Below, piece by piece: positions 1-7,675 of a stretch of 64,000 nt of DNA (positions are counted from its first letter, which is position 1; every line of letters begins with the position of its first letter). The notes beneath the pieces are model-generated. The model did no database searches. It was not told the origin of the DNA and worked only from the letters and a program-made list of their open reading frames with translations. The position numbers and the translations under genes are program-made. Source of the DNA: an uncultured Sutterella sp. Lineage in GTDB: Bacteria > Pseudomonadota > Gammaproteobacteria > Burkholderiales > Burkholderiaceae_F. Where the stretch lies: NCBI GenBank assembly GCA_900754475.1, contig CAAECY010000078.1:5900-69899 (forward strand), given 5' to 3'.

Positions 1-684
1 GACGACCAGAATCGATTCGTGGGGCGCCCCTTCCATGGCCTTTTCCTGGGAGCGGCGGATGCGGCGCAGCTCTTCCATCAGATTGATCTGCGTGGGAAGA
101 CGCCCCGCCGTGTCGGCGATGACGATGTCGATGCCGCGCGCACGGGCCGCGTTGACGGCGTCGAAGACGACCGCGGCGGGGTCGCCGCCGCTTTGCGAAA
201 TGACTTCGATGCGGTTGCGTTCGCCCCAGACGGCCAACTGTTCGCGGGCCGCGGCACGGAAGGTGTCGCCCGCGGCGAGAAGCACGGACTTGCCGTTTTC
301 GGCGAAGCGCTTGGCGAGCTTGCCGATCGAGGTGGTTTTGCCGGCACCGTTGACGCCCGTCATCATGATGACGAGCGGCTTGGCCTGCTCCAGGTCGAGC
401 GTCCCTTCGGCGGGCAGAAGCAGGGCGTGAAGTTCGTCGCGCAGCGCGAGGCGCACTTCGTCCTGGGTTTTGAGACCGCGCAACTTAATGGCGTCTCGCA
501 AACGTTGTAGGATACGGGTGGAAGTTTGCACGCCGACATCGGCCGTAATCAAGGCATATTCAAGCTCTTCGAGGAAGTCCTCGTCGACCACGCCGCCCGA
601 AAAGAGGCCGACGATGTTGACGCGTGTGCGGGCGAGTCCGTTCTTAAGACGGGAGAGCCACCCTTCGGAAGATCCAAATCCCAT
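1..684 (-). CDS. ftsY: FtsY, SRP receptor GTPase (C-terminus beyond window)
   Basis: This is the signal recognition particle receptor, which docks SRP-ribosome complexes at the inner membrane and hydrolyses GTP together with Ffh. 228 codons are visible from an ATG at 684; the gene runs off the left edge. The N domain (about residues 1-95) is followed by the P-loop GVNGAGKT at 109-116, the GDTFRAAA motif near 138-145 and DTAGR at 190-194, all diagnostic of FtsY. The long acidic A domain found in enterobacterial FtsY is absent if the ATG at 684 is right. No clear Shine-Dalgarno precedes it, and the frame stays open upstream to an in-frame GTG, so the start is uncertain. It diverges from rsmD, as in many proteobacteria. 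Confidence 0.95.
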   Translation of the reverse strand, partial: MGFGSSEGWLSRLKNGLARTRVNIVGLFSGGVVDEDFLEELEYALITADVGVQTSTRILQRLRDAIKLRGLKTQDEVRLALRDELHALLLPAEGTLDLEQAKPLVIMMTGVNGAGKTTSIGKLAKRFAENGKSVLLAAGDTFRAAAREQLAVWGERNRIEVISQSGGDPAAVVFDAVNAARARGIDIVIADTAGRLPTQINLMEELRRIRRSQEKAMEGAPHESILVV

Positions 685-727
685 ACCAGTCCGTTTGTTG
701 ATATCAATGGCAATTCGCAAAAAAGGC

Positions 728-749
728 GCGGGCACCCCTCGGGGTGCGG
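728..749. repeat. hairpin between ftsY and rsmD
   Basis: A GC-rich inverted repeat (GCACCCC / GGGGTGC, short loop) lies between the divergent starts. On the minus strand it is followed a few bases later by a run of six T, so it could attenuate ftsY transcription, or it may lie in the ftsY leader. No function is established. Confidence 0.35.
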
Positions 750-796
750 GCCTCACAAGTTTAACAACCTCTCGGAATCCTAGGGGAGCGGGCGTT

Positions 797-1438
797 GTGC
801 GCATCGTCGGCGGCGATTGGCGCCGCACGCCCGTGGCCGTGATGTCGCACGAAGGGCTTCGTCCGACATCGGAACGCGTTCGCGAAACGGTGTTCGATTG
901 GATGACGCATCTCGTCGGGTCGCTTGTCGGGCAGCGCGTGCTCGACCTCTTTGCGGGGTCGGGCGCGCTGGGTCTGGAGGCTGCGAGCCGCGGGGCGCGC
1001 GAGGTGGACTGGGTCGAACGGGATCGGGCGGCCGCAGCGGGTCTGCGCGCGACGCTCGAGCGCTTGAAGGCGGGTCCGGAACGGCGCGTTCATACGGCGG
1101 ACGCTTTTCTCTTTTTGCAGTCGGCGGGCACCTACGACCTGGTGTTCGTCGATCCGCCCTTCGCGCGCGAACTTCAGGAGTCCGCCGTTCGCGACGTGCT
1201 CGGGCACTTGGCGCCCGAAGGATTGATTTACGTGGAGAGCCCCTCGGAGGTGCTGCCTTCGGAGGTGCTCGAGCGCCTCGGGCTCGTGCGCGTTCGTTCG
1301 GGGTCGGCGGGCGCCGTGGCCTTCGAGCTTCTTGCGCGGGCGGGAAGCTGTACGGCGTCGCTTGCGAAACTCACGAAAGAAGAAAAGCGCGCGCTTCGCA
1401 AAGCCAAAGCGGCGCCGAGCGGGGAGAAAGACGCATGA
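797..1438 (+). CDS. rsmD: 16S rRNA (guanine966-N2)-methyltransferase RsmD
   Basis: RsmD methylates G966 of 16S rRNA in the assembled 30S head using S-adenosylmethionine. The 213-residue product begins with the family-typical RIVGGDWRR and carries the SAM-binding motif [16 protein letters not shown] (about 48-63) and the catalytic DPPF at 119-122. The start is a GTG at 797, chosen because AGGGGAG at 782-788 is an excellent ribosome-binding site at the correct distance and the family N-terminus falls exactly there. The open frame extends further upstream but that part overlaps ftsY. The stop overlaps the coaD start (ATGA), implying translational coupling. The lysine/alanine-rich C-terminal tail is typical of high-GC relatives. 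Confidence 0.95.
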   Translation: MRIVGGDWRRTPVAVMSHEGLRPTSERVRETVFDWMTHLVGSLVGQRVLDLFAGSGALGLEAASRGAREVDWVERDRAAAAGLRATLERLKAGPERRVHTADAFLFLQSAGTYDLVFVDPPFARELQESAVRDVLGHLAPEGLIYVESPSEVLPSEVLERLGLVRVRSGSAGAVAFELLARAGSCTASLAKLTKEEKRALRKAKAAPSGEKDA

Positions 1439-1917
1439 TCAAGGCGGTCTATCCTGGGACGTTCGACCCCATGACGAACGGTCACGTCGACATCGTTCGC
1501 CGTGCGGCCCGCATTTTCGACGGCGTGATCGTCGCCGTGGCGGCGAGTACGGGCAAGCACCCGATGCTCACCCTGGAGGAGCGCCTGCAGGTTGCCCGCA
1601 CGGTGTGCTCCGACTTCCCGAACGTGGAGGTATGCGCTTTCGAAGGACTCTTGAAGAACTTCGTCCTCCAAAGCGGCGCGCGCGTCATCGTGCGCGGCGC
1701 GCGGGCGGTGAGCGACTTCGAGTACGAATTTCAGATGGCGGGCATGAACCGTCAGTTGATGCCCGACGTGGAGACGGTGTTTCTGATGCCCTCCGACCGG
1801 CACCAGTTCGTTTCGGGTACGTTCGTACGCGAGATCGCCCGACTCGGGGGCGAGGATGCGGCGAAATTCGTCGATCCGCGCATCTGGCCGATTCTCAAAG
1901 CGGCCGCCCTTCGATAA
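1435..1917 (+). CDS. coaD: phosphopantetheine adenylyltransferase CoaD
   Basis: CoaD transfers AMP from ATP to 4'-phosphopantetheine, the penultimate step of coenzyme A synthesis. The 160-residue protein is of normal family length. It has the nucleotidyltransferase motif [10 protein letters not shown] at 8-17, the [19 protein letters not shown] phosphopantetheine-binding segment, and the C-terminal [13 protein letters not shown] motif (usually SSSLVREIA, so a conservative variation). It overlaps rsmD by four bases (ATGA), a classic rsmD-coaD pair. A strong bidirectional terminator follows directly. Confidence 0.97.
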   Translation: MIKAVYPGTFDPMTNGHVDIVRRAARIFDGVIVAVAASTGKHPMLTLEERLQVARTVCSDFPNVEVCAFEGLLKNFVLQSGARVIVRGARAVSDFEYEFQMAGMNRQLMPDVETVFLMPSDRHQFVSGTFVREIARLGGEDAAKFVDPRIWPILKAAALR

Positions 1918-1926
1918 GACGCCACG

Positions 1927-1955
1927 AAAAACGGACGCCCGAGAGCGTCCGTTTT
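1927..1955. terminator. bidirectional intrinsic terminator, coaD / AsmA-like gene
   Basis: An 11-base-pair inverted repeat (AAAACGGACGC / GCGTCCGTTTT) with a seven-base loop is flanked by A and T runs on both sides. It lies between the convergent coaD and AsmA-like genes and can serve both. Confidence 0.85.
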
Positions 1956-1968
1956 CATGTCCGACACC

Positions 1969-3996
1969 TCAGAGGGTGTCCTCCGCGGGCTTGTCCCACG
2001 GCATTTCGGGCAGCGACCAGTCCGGCCACTCGATGCCGTTCCAGAAGTCGCGCACCGACCGCTCGACGTTGCGCTTCAGGTGCTCGAACGAGAAGGGCAC
2101 GTCGCCCGTTTCGCCGCGCACGCGCTCAAGCGCGTTCGTCCAGTCGAGCGACCAGCGCGCGGAGCCGTTCGGCTCCACGGTGACGTCGGCCGCCATCGGA
2201 AGGGGCGAGAGCTTCGCGTCGGCATCGAACAGGAAGTCGGCGTGAAGCGATGCGGGCAGAGCCGTGCCGTCGCCCGAGAAGCGCCCTTCGAGCCCCGGGG
2301 CCCGCATGTGCGCGGCAACCCGCAACGTGCCGTCCGCTTCGCGAACGAGGCGCCAGGTGAGTTCGTCGAAGGGCGTGCGCGCTTGGCCGAGCACTTCGCC
2401 CGGGACGGCTTCGGGCTGATCTTCGAGGAGAATCGCGCGGGCCTTCGGGAGGTCGACGCCGCCGAGGGCGCCCCGGATCACCCGGCCTTCGGCGGCAAGT
2501 CGGGAGAGGCCCTCTTTGAGGTTCCCCGCGGCGGAGAGTTCCCCGTGAAGACGACCCGTGACGAGCGGAGTGCCCTCGGCGGGAAAGCCCAGTTCCGCAT
2601 TGGCATCGCGCACGCGTGCGGCGAGGTCCCAGGTGCCGTCCGTATCGAGTCGGGCCGCAAGGTCGAGGGCGCCGCCCAACCATTCGCCCCGAGCGGGACC
2701 GACGGAAAGAGCGCCGTCTGCAAGGAGCAGATTCCCCGTGAGCCCCTTCGGGAAGCCCTTGAGGGCGCCTTCGGAGAGGCGGAACGTGCCTTCGTAACGC
2801 ACGTCGGCGAGAAGCTCGGGCACCCAGCGAACGCGCTCGAGGAGAGCCGCGGGAATCTTCCCGAGGGTCAGGTCGCCCGTGACGGCAAGGGCCGGAACGT
2901 GCGCGTCGGCGGAATTCGAGGCGACGAGAAGCGCCCCTTGGAACGTGACGGGCATGCCGAGGAAAAGACCCGCCGCGCTCACGTGATCGGCCTCAACCGA
3001 ACCCGAGAGTCTCCCTTCGAGCGGGGCGCTTTCGGCGCTCGGCGGCACGAGTCGGCTTGCGAGCGTGAAGCGCTCCGTGAGGAGTCGCCCGTCCGCCTGC
3101 TTTTCGAGGGCGGGCGCTTCGAGCTGCAGGGTGAGAGCGCCTTCGCGGCGTTCGAGGTCGACCTTCGCCGAGAACGTGCGGGCGACGTACGTCGCGCGCC
3201 CCGGGAGCACGAGGCTCTCGGCGGAGGCGCTCACATGTTTGATCGTTTCGGTTTCGGCTTCCAGGCGGGGCGCCGCAAAGGTCGCGCCCTCGGGGCGAAG
3301 GAGCGCCCGGGCGGCCCAAACCGTCCCTTTCGTCTGGCGCTTTTCGATGAGGCCGTCGAAGGACGCGCGGGGACTTTCAACGGAAAGCGTGCGCAGGCCC
3401 TGCGACCAATCGAGCGCCCCCTCGAGCGTCACCGCCCCTTGGGCGGGGTTCGAAGCGAGCGTTCCCGAGAGACTGCCGCGCGCGCCCGCTTCGGAGGCGT
3501 CCACCAGAACGCCCGAGAGGTCCGTGATGAGGGCGGGAGCGCCGTCGGCGTCCGCAAAACCGATGCGGCCCGCGTTGAGGCGGACTTCGTCGATATTCCA
3601 TTCGGGCGCGCCGCCTTCGGACGGACGGGACGCGTCGGCGAGAGCGCCGAGCTCCGTGACGAACCCCTCGATCGTGAGGCGCCGCACGCGGGGCGAGGGC
3701 GTGAAGACGGCGAAGGGGTTGAGTTCGAGCACGGCCGAATCCCAACGGGCGACGAGGGCGGCCGAGTCGGTGCGGACGATTTCGGCGGCGGGCAACGTCA
3801 CGCGAAAATCGGGAAGCGGGTGCACGGACGGGGGCGCCGAGAGGCGCAGCGAGAGCCCGAGATTTTCCTCGAGCGCGAGCGTAAGGCGGTTTTGAACGCG
3901 TTCGGGCGTCACGAGTCCGTAGAGCGCCCCGACAAGCACGAGAGCGATGACGCCGACGAAGGCGACGACGGTAAGGACGACGCGAAGAATTCTCAT
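1969..3996 (-). CDS. AsmA-like inner-membrane-anchored envelope protein
   Basis: A 675-residue protein with one N-terminal transmembrane helix (about residues 4-26) and a very long periplasmic part. The segment straight after the helix (PERVQNRLTLALEENLGLSLRL) and the repeated beta-rich pattern with AARLDTDGTWDL-type motifs near the C-terminus fit the AsmA/TamB-like family, whose members are implicated in lipid transport between the membranes. I chose the ATG at 3996 because a GGAG box precedes it and the transmembrane helix begins there; an earlier in-frame start at 4134 would add 46 implausible residues. The gene stands alone between two terminators. The exact substrate is unknown and assignment to the AsmA family is from pattern, not a search. 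Confidence 0.8.
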   Translation of the reverse strand: MRILRVVLTVVAFVGVIALVLVGALYGLVTPERVQNRLTLALEENLGLSLRLSAPPSVHPLPDFRVTLPAAEIVRTDSAALVARWDSAVLELNPFAVFTPSPRVRRLTIEGFVTELGALADASRPSEGGAPEWNIDEVRLNAGRIGFADADGAPALITDLSGVLVDASEAGARGSLSGTLASNPAQGAVTLEGALDWSQGLRTLSVESPRASFDGLIEKRQTKGTVWAARALLRPEGATFAAPRLEAETETIKHVSASAESLVLPGRATYVARTFSAKVDLERREGALTLQLEAPALEKQADGRLLTERFTLASRLVPPSAESAPLEGRLSGSVEADHVSAAGLFLGMPVTFQGALLVASNSADAHVPALAVTGDLTLGKIPAALLERVRWVPELLADVRYEGTFRLSEGALKGFPKGLTGNLLLADGALSVGPARGEWLGGALDLAARLDTDGTWDLAARVRDANAELGFPAEGTPLVTGRLHGELSAAGNLKEGLSRLAAEGRVIRGALGGVDLPKARAILLEDQPEAVPGEVLGQARTPFDELTWRLVREADGTLRVAAHMRAPGLEGRFSGDGTALPASLHADFLFDADAKLSPLPMAADVTVEPNGSARWSLDWTNALERVRGETGDVPFSFEHLKRNVERSVRDFWNGIEWPDWSLPEMPWDKPAEDTL

Positions 3997-4132
3997 GAAA
4001 GAGCTCCGGACGGCAGAGGTGAACGAATCCCGCGTAGTCTGCCACAAGTCTTCGGAGCGGGCGGGATTTCGACCGTGCTTTGCGAAGGCGTCGGGCAACG
4101 TTCGGGCGTGCGAACGGGCGGCGCCGAAATGC

Positions 4133-4158
4133 AAAAACCCCGCCGGGAGGCGGGGTTT
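4133..4158 (-). terminator. intrinsic terminator downstream of ahpC
   Basis: A ten-base-pair stem (AAACCCCGCC / GGCGGGGTTT) with a four-base loop is followed on the minus strand by five T. It lies 22 bases after the ahpC stop and separates it from the AsmA-like gene. Confidence 0.9.
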
Positions 4159-4179
4159 CGCATCATCCGATCACGAGAA

Positions 4180-4743
4180 TCAGATCTTGCCGACGAGCTC
4201 GGTCGAGGGCTTCAGGGTCTTTTCGCCCGGACGCCACTTGGCGGGGCAGACCTGGTCGGGGTTGGCGGCCACGTACTGGGCGGCCTGAACCTTGCGCAGG
4301 AGTTCGGAGGCGTCACGGCCGATGCCGCCGTCGTGGTGTTCCATGATGACGATCTTGCCTTCGGGGTTGATCACGAACGTGCCGCGTTCGGCGAGGCCGT
4401 CCTTTTCGATCAGAACCTGGAAGTTGCGGGAGATCTGCTGCGTGGCGTCGCCGAGCATCGGGAACTTCACCTTGCCGACGGCCTTGGAGGATTCGTGCCA
4501 GGCCATGTGGGTGAAGTGGGTGTCGGTCGAGACCGCGTAGATTTCAACGCCGAGCTTCTTGAACTCTTCGTAGTGATCGGCCAGGTCTTCGAGTTCGGTC
4601 GGGCAGACGAACGTGAAGTCGGCGGGGTAGAAGAAGACGACGGACCAGTGGCCCTTGAGGTCGGCGTCGGTAACCTTGATGAAGCCGCCGTTGCAGAAGG
4701 CTTCGGTCGAGAACGGGAGGATTTCGGTGGTGAGCAGAGACAT
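4180..4743 (-). CDS. ahpC: alkyl hydroperoxide reductase C (2-Cys peroxiredoxin)
   Basis: AhpC reduces hydrogen peroxide and organic hydroperoxides in the cytoplasm. The product is 187 residues, the same length as Escherichia coli AhpC. The peroxidatic cysteine is C47 in FTFVCPTE and the resolving cysteine is C166 in DQVCPAKW, so it is a typical AhpC-class 2-Cys enzyme. No ahpF is adjacent, so its reductant must come from elsewhere (AhpF in trans or a thioredoxin system). The gene is monocistronic, with its own terminator and a plausible promoter upstream. The ATG at 4743 is preceded by AAGGAG at a suitable distance. Confidence 0.97.
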   Translation of the reverse strand: MSLLTTEILPFSTEAFCNGGFIKVTDADLKGHWSVVFFYPADFTFVCPTELEDLADHYEEFKKLGVEIYAVSTDTHFTHMAWHESSKAVGKVKFPMLGDATQQISRNFQVLIEKDGLAERGTFVINPEGKIVIMEHHDGGIGRDASELLRKVQAAQYVAANPDQVCPAKWRPGEKTLKPSTELVGKI

Positions 4744-4791
4744 CGTGAACTCCTTGCCTCTCAGCGAGGCGTCTCAAAAAACAGTGAAGCC

Positions 4792-4822
4792 ATATTAGCA
4801 CGAAGATTATTGACTTTGTGAA
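4792..4822 (-). promoter_or_regulatory. candidate ahpC promoter
   Basis: On the minus strand a TAATAT hexamer (4792-4797) lies 19 bases after TTCACA (4817-4822), in an AT-rich patch unlike its surroundings and about 50 bases before the ahpC start. Peroxide control by OxyR would be expected for this family, but I cannot assign an OxyR site. Confidence 0.35.
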
Positions 4823-4830
4823 ATCCTAAG

Positions 4831-4857
4831 TAAAAAACTATTGCATGGACGCAATAG
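4831..4857 (-). terminator. intrinsic terminator after the HTH gene
   Basis: A seven-base-pair stem (CTATTGC / GCAATAG, six-base loop) is followed on the minus strand by six T. It ends the ychF-HTH transcription unit just before the ahpC promoter region. Confidence 0.75.
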
Positions 4858-4885
4858 AAAATGCCTTTCGGCAGGACGGGTGTCG

Positions 4886-5254
4886 TCAGCGGAAACGGTC
4901 CTTGATCTTGCGGCGCAGGTTCGGCGCAAGTCGTTCGAGCGCGTCGAGCGTGGTGAAGATGGAGGTGCGACCGCGGTGCGAGAGCTCGCGAAAGCGCGCG
5001 AGCAGTTCGCTCTCTTCGGCCACGGCGAGGTGACGCTCGGCGGTGAGGATGTAGAGAATGTCGAAACCGCAGGCGACCAGACGCGGCATGCGGTAGATGC
5101 CCGGATCGGCTTCGCCCGCCTCGATGCCGACATAGACGTCGAGCGGAACCCCGAGGAGTTGAGCGATTTGACGTTCGGAATAGCCGAGTCGACGACGCTC
5201 CTCGGCAAGGCGCGCGCCGATGCTCTGACGTTGCTTGGCGAGAGTGGTGGTCAT
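4886..5254 (-). CDS. small XRE-like helix-turn-helix protein
   Basis: A 122-residue protein with a Cro/C1-type helix-turn-helix at about residues 11-65 (RLAEERRRLGYSERQIAQLLGVP, then a recognition segment ending near GFDILYILTAER). The C-terminal 50 residues are charged and end in a basic patch (RRKIKDRF). The position of FDILYILTGER-like wording right after the HTH is common in chromosomal XRE regulators of Betaproteobacteria. It lies 40 bases after ychF on the same strand, with an 11-base-pair hairpin in the gap, and is followed by a terminator. Its target is unknown; self-regulation or control of ychF or ahpC is only speculation. The ATG start at 5254 lacks a strong ribosome-binding site. 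Confidence 0.75.
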   Translation of the reverse strand: MTTTLAKQRQSIGARLAEERRRLGYSERQIAQLLGVPLDVYVGIEAGEADPGIYRMPRLVACGFDILYILTAERHLAVAEESELLARFRELSHRGRTSIFTTLDALERLAPNLRRKIKDRFR

Positions 5255-5261
5255 GAGGAGG

Positions 5262-5287
5262 CGGGTCGCCCGCGAGCGGGCGACCCG
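5262..5287. repeat. perfect 11-bp hairpin between ychF and HTH gene
   Basis: CGGGTCGCCCG and CGGGCGACCCG are separated by a CGAG loop. There is no T run, so it is not a standard terminator. It sits immediately upstream of the HTH start and could be an mRNA-stabilising hairpin, a weak attenuator or an operator for the HTH protein. Confidence 0.6.
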
Positions 5288-5294
5288 AAAGAGA

Positions 5295-6389
5295 TCAGAC
5301 GTTGAAGAGGAAGTTCATGACGTCGCCGTCCTGAACGATGTAGTCCTTGCCTTCCGCGCGCATCTTGCCCGCTTCCTGAGCGCCCTTTTCGCCCTTGAAC
5401 GCGATGAAGTCGTCGAAGGCGATCGTCTGGGCGCGGATGAAGCCGCGTTCGAAGTCGGTGTGGATGACGCCGGCGGCCTGGGGCGCCGTGTCGCCCTTGT
5501 GAATCGTCCAGGCGCGCACTTCCTTCACGCCCGCCGTGAAGTAGGTCTGAAGGCCGAGGAGGTCGTAGCCCGCGCGGATCACGCGATCGAGCCCCGGCTC
5601 GGTCATGCCCATGTCTTCGAGGAACATCTGCTTGTCCTCTTCGTCGAGGTCGGCGATGTCGGCTTCGGTCTTCGCGCAAACCGCGACGACCGGGGCGTGC
5701 TCTTCGGCGGCGTAGGCGCGCACGGCGTCGAGGAGCGGATTGTTCTCAAAGCCGTGATCTTCGACGTTCGCCACGTACATGGCGGGCTTGGCGGTGAGGA
5801 GGAAGAGCGGACGGATGACGGCCAACTCTTCGGGGGAAAGCTTCACCGTACGGACGGCCTTGCCTTCGTTCAACACCGGCTGGATCTTTTCGAGAACGAG
5901 CACGAGCTTGAGGGCTTCCTTGTCGCCGCCCGAGCGGGCCTGCTTCGAGTAGCGGTTCAGGGCCTTTTCGACGGTCGCGAGGTCGGCGAGCGCGAGCTCG
6001 GTGTTGATCACGTTGATGTCGTCGATGGGGTCGACCTTGCCCGAGACGTGCACGATGTTGTCGTCGTTGAAGCAACGCACGATGTGGGCGATGGCGTCGC
6101 ATTCGCGGATGTTCGCGAGGAACTGGTTGCCGAGGCCTTCGCCCTTGCTCGCGCCCGCGACGAGACCGGCGATGTCGACGAATTCGACGGCGGCCGGAAC
6201 GATGCGTTCGGGCTTCACGATTTCAGCGAGTGCCTTGAGACGGGGATCGGGCACTTCCACGATGCCGACGTTCGGTTCGATCGTGCAGAAGGGATAGTTT
6301 TCCGCAGCGATGCCCGCCTTGGTGAGAGCGTTGAAGATGGTCGACTTGCCGACGTTGGGCAGGCCGACGATGCCGCATTTGAGACCCAT
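5295..6389 (-). CDS. ychF: redox-regulated ATPase YchF (Obg family)
   Basis: YchF is a universally conserved Obg-family P-loop protein that prefers ATP, binds ribosomes and negatively affects the oxidative stress response. The 364-residue product has the P-loop GLPNVGKST at 9-17, the DIAGLV switch motif, NxxE-type NVED in the nucleotide-base position and the C-terminal TGS domain (about 280-364, [16 protein letters not shown] onward). It follows pth in the conserved pth-ychF order, separated by a 104-base gap holding a perfect TATAAT and a leader hairpin, so it probably has its own promoter. Confidence 0.97.
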   Translation of the reverse strand: MGLKCGIVGLPNVGKSTIFNALTKAGIAAENYPFCTIEPNVGIVEVPDPRLKALAEIVKPERIVPAAVEFVDIAGLVAGASKGEGLGNQFLANIRECDAIAHIVRCFNDDNIVHVSGKVDPIDDINVINTELALADLATVEKALNRYSKQARSGGDKEALKLVLVLEKIQPVLNEGKAVRTVKLSPEELAVIRPLFLLTAKPAMYVANVEDHGFENNPLLDAVRAYAAEEHAPVVAVCAKTEADIADLDEEDKQMFLEDMGMTEPGLDRVIRAGYDLLGLQTYFTAGVKEVRAWTIHKGDTAPQAAGVIHTDFERGFIRAQTIAFDDFIAFKGEKGAQEAGKMRAEGKDYIVQDGDVMNFLFNV

Positions 6390-6419
6390 GGTGTACTTCT
6401 CTTTTTTGAAATGTCGAAG

Positions 6420-6478
6420 GGATGCCGTCCGCCGTCGATGGGGTCGGTCGGCATCCGTGCACTGGTGTGCGAATTATA
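6420..6478 (-). promoter_or_regulatory. candidate ychF promoter and leader hairpin
   Basis: A perfect TATAAT lies on the minus strand at 6473-6478, followed in the predicted leader by an eight-base-pair inverted repeat (6420-6427 with 6449-6456). No good -35 box is seen at the usual spacing, so the promoter would depend on the -10 or an activator. Confidence 0.4.
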
Positions 6479-6493
6479 AAAAATCGGGGCCGC

Positions 6494-7639
6494 TCAGGAT
6501 TCCGAGCGCTTCGCGGGAATGCGATCGAGATCGTCCTCGGAGAAAAGGACGTAGCCGTTTTTCGCGAGGAGCGCGGCCGCCACGCCCTGTCCGGGGACGA
6601 GCGTGCGCGTGTGCGAACCGTCGTAAATGCCCGAGGGGCTGCACGCGGGACTGCGCGCTTTGAGAAGCGCGAAAGGCGCGTTCGCGGCCTTGGCGGTTTT
6701 GAGCGCCTTGCGGGCGCCGCGCAGATACTGCGCCGTCACGTCCGTACCGGTGCGGTCGACCACTTCCCCTTCGTGCGCGAGCACGGCGTGGCCGTCCGAG
6801 CCCGGCGCCATGATTTCGGCGGGTTCGCGCGGGCAGGGAAGACCCCCTTCCATCTCGGGACAGATCGTCACGATGTCGTCCTTGGTCCAGCCCTTGGCTT
6901 CGAGCTTTTCAAGGATCGAGGGGCGCGACTCGCCGTCGTAGCGGCAGGTGTAGCCGAGCAGGCACCGGGAGACGACGATGCGGTCGCCCTTCGTCTTCGG
7001 TTCGCTCGTCCCGGACGGAGTCCGCGCGGCCTTTTGCTTTTCCTTCTGGCCCGAGAAGGGGGCGAGCGTCCGCACCGCTTTCTCGATCGAACCCGCGACG
7101 ATGTCGCGGATCGTGTCGAGTGCGGCCTCGAGGCAGCGGGCGATTTTCTCGCGGTGTTCGGCCGAAGGAGCCGCCAGAACGAAGACGGCGACTTCCTGAG
7201 CGAGGCCGAGCTTCTTCGGGTGGCCGATCCCGAGGCGCAGGCGCCAGAAGTCGGGCGTCGAGAGCTGAGCGCTGATGTCCTTCAGGCCGTTGTGGCCGGC
7301 GTTGCCGCCGCCGAGCTTGAGGCGCATGAGACCGGGCTCCAGGTCCATTTCGTCGTGAACGACGAGGATTTCGTCCGGAAGGATCTTGTAGTAAAGCGCA
7401 AGGGCGACGACCGACCGGCCCGAAGCGTTCATGTAGGTGGAGGGCTTGAGAAGCCACACCTCGCGACCGTCGAGACTCAGGCGACCGACTTCGCCCTGGA
7501 ACTTGCGATCTTCGCTCATGCGCACGCCGAACTTGGCGGCGAGCGCGTCGACGAAGTGAAAGCCCGCGTTGTGGCGGGTATCGGCATATTCGGCACCCGG
7601 ATTGCCGAGACCGACGATGAGTCGGATGGGTTTGCTCAT
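6494..7639 (-). CDS. pth: peptidyl-tRNA hydrolase fused to a DUF523 domain
   Basis: Residues 1-195 are a complete peptidyl-tRNA hydrolase, which recycles tRNA from peptidyl-tRNAs dropped by ribosomes. N13, H23, N71, D96 and N117 match the E. coli active-site residues N10, H20, N68, D93 and N114 with a constant offset of three. A hydrophilic linker (about 196-218, rich in K, S, T and P) leads into a second domain, about 219-375, with the DUF523 hallmarks [32 protein letters not shown] and [15 protein letters not shown]523 proteins are usually separate; their function is unknown to me. The frame is uninterrupted for 381 codons, so this is a true fusion rather than neighbouring genes. It lies in the conserved rplY-pth-ychF neighbourhood. 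Confidence 0.92.
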   Translation of the reverse strand: MSKPIRLIVGLGNPGAEYADTRHNAGFHFVDALAAKFGVRMSEDRKFQGEVGRLSLDGREVWLLKPSTYMNASGRSVVALALYYKILPDEILVVHDEMDLEPGLMRLKLGGGNAGHNGLKDISAQLSTPDFWRLRLGIGHPKKLGLAQEVAVFVLAAPSAEHREKIARCLEAALDTIRDIVAGSIEKAVRTLAPFSGQKEKQKAARTPSGTSEPKTKGDRIVVSRCLLGYTCRYDGESRPSILEKLEAKGWTKDDIVTICPEMEGGLPCPREPAEIMAPGSDGHAVLAHEGEVVDRTGTDVTAQYLRGARKALKTAKAANAPFALLKARSPACSPSGIYDGSHTRTLVPGQGVAAALLAKNGYVLFSEDDLDRIPAKRSES

Positions 7640-7675
7640 GATGGAGAGTGCTCAGCTCGGAGATGACGGAAAAGC

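Noticed and set aside
1957..4821. 954-codon open frame on the plus strand opposite the AsmA-like and ahpC genes
   Set aside because: It is antisense to two well-supported genes; its composition (charged R/E/G-rich runs) is typical of the reverse frame of high-GC coding DNA, and it has no recognisable domain or ribosome-binding site.
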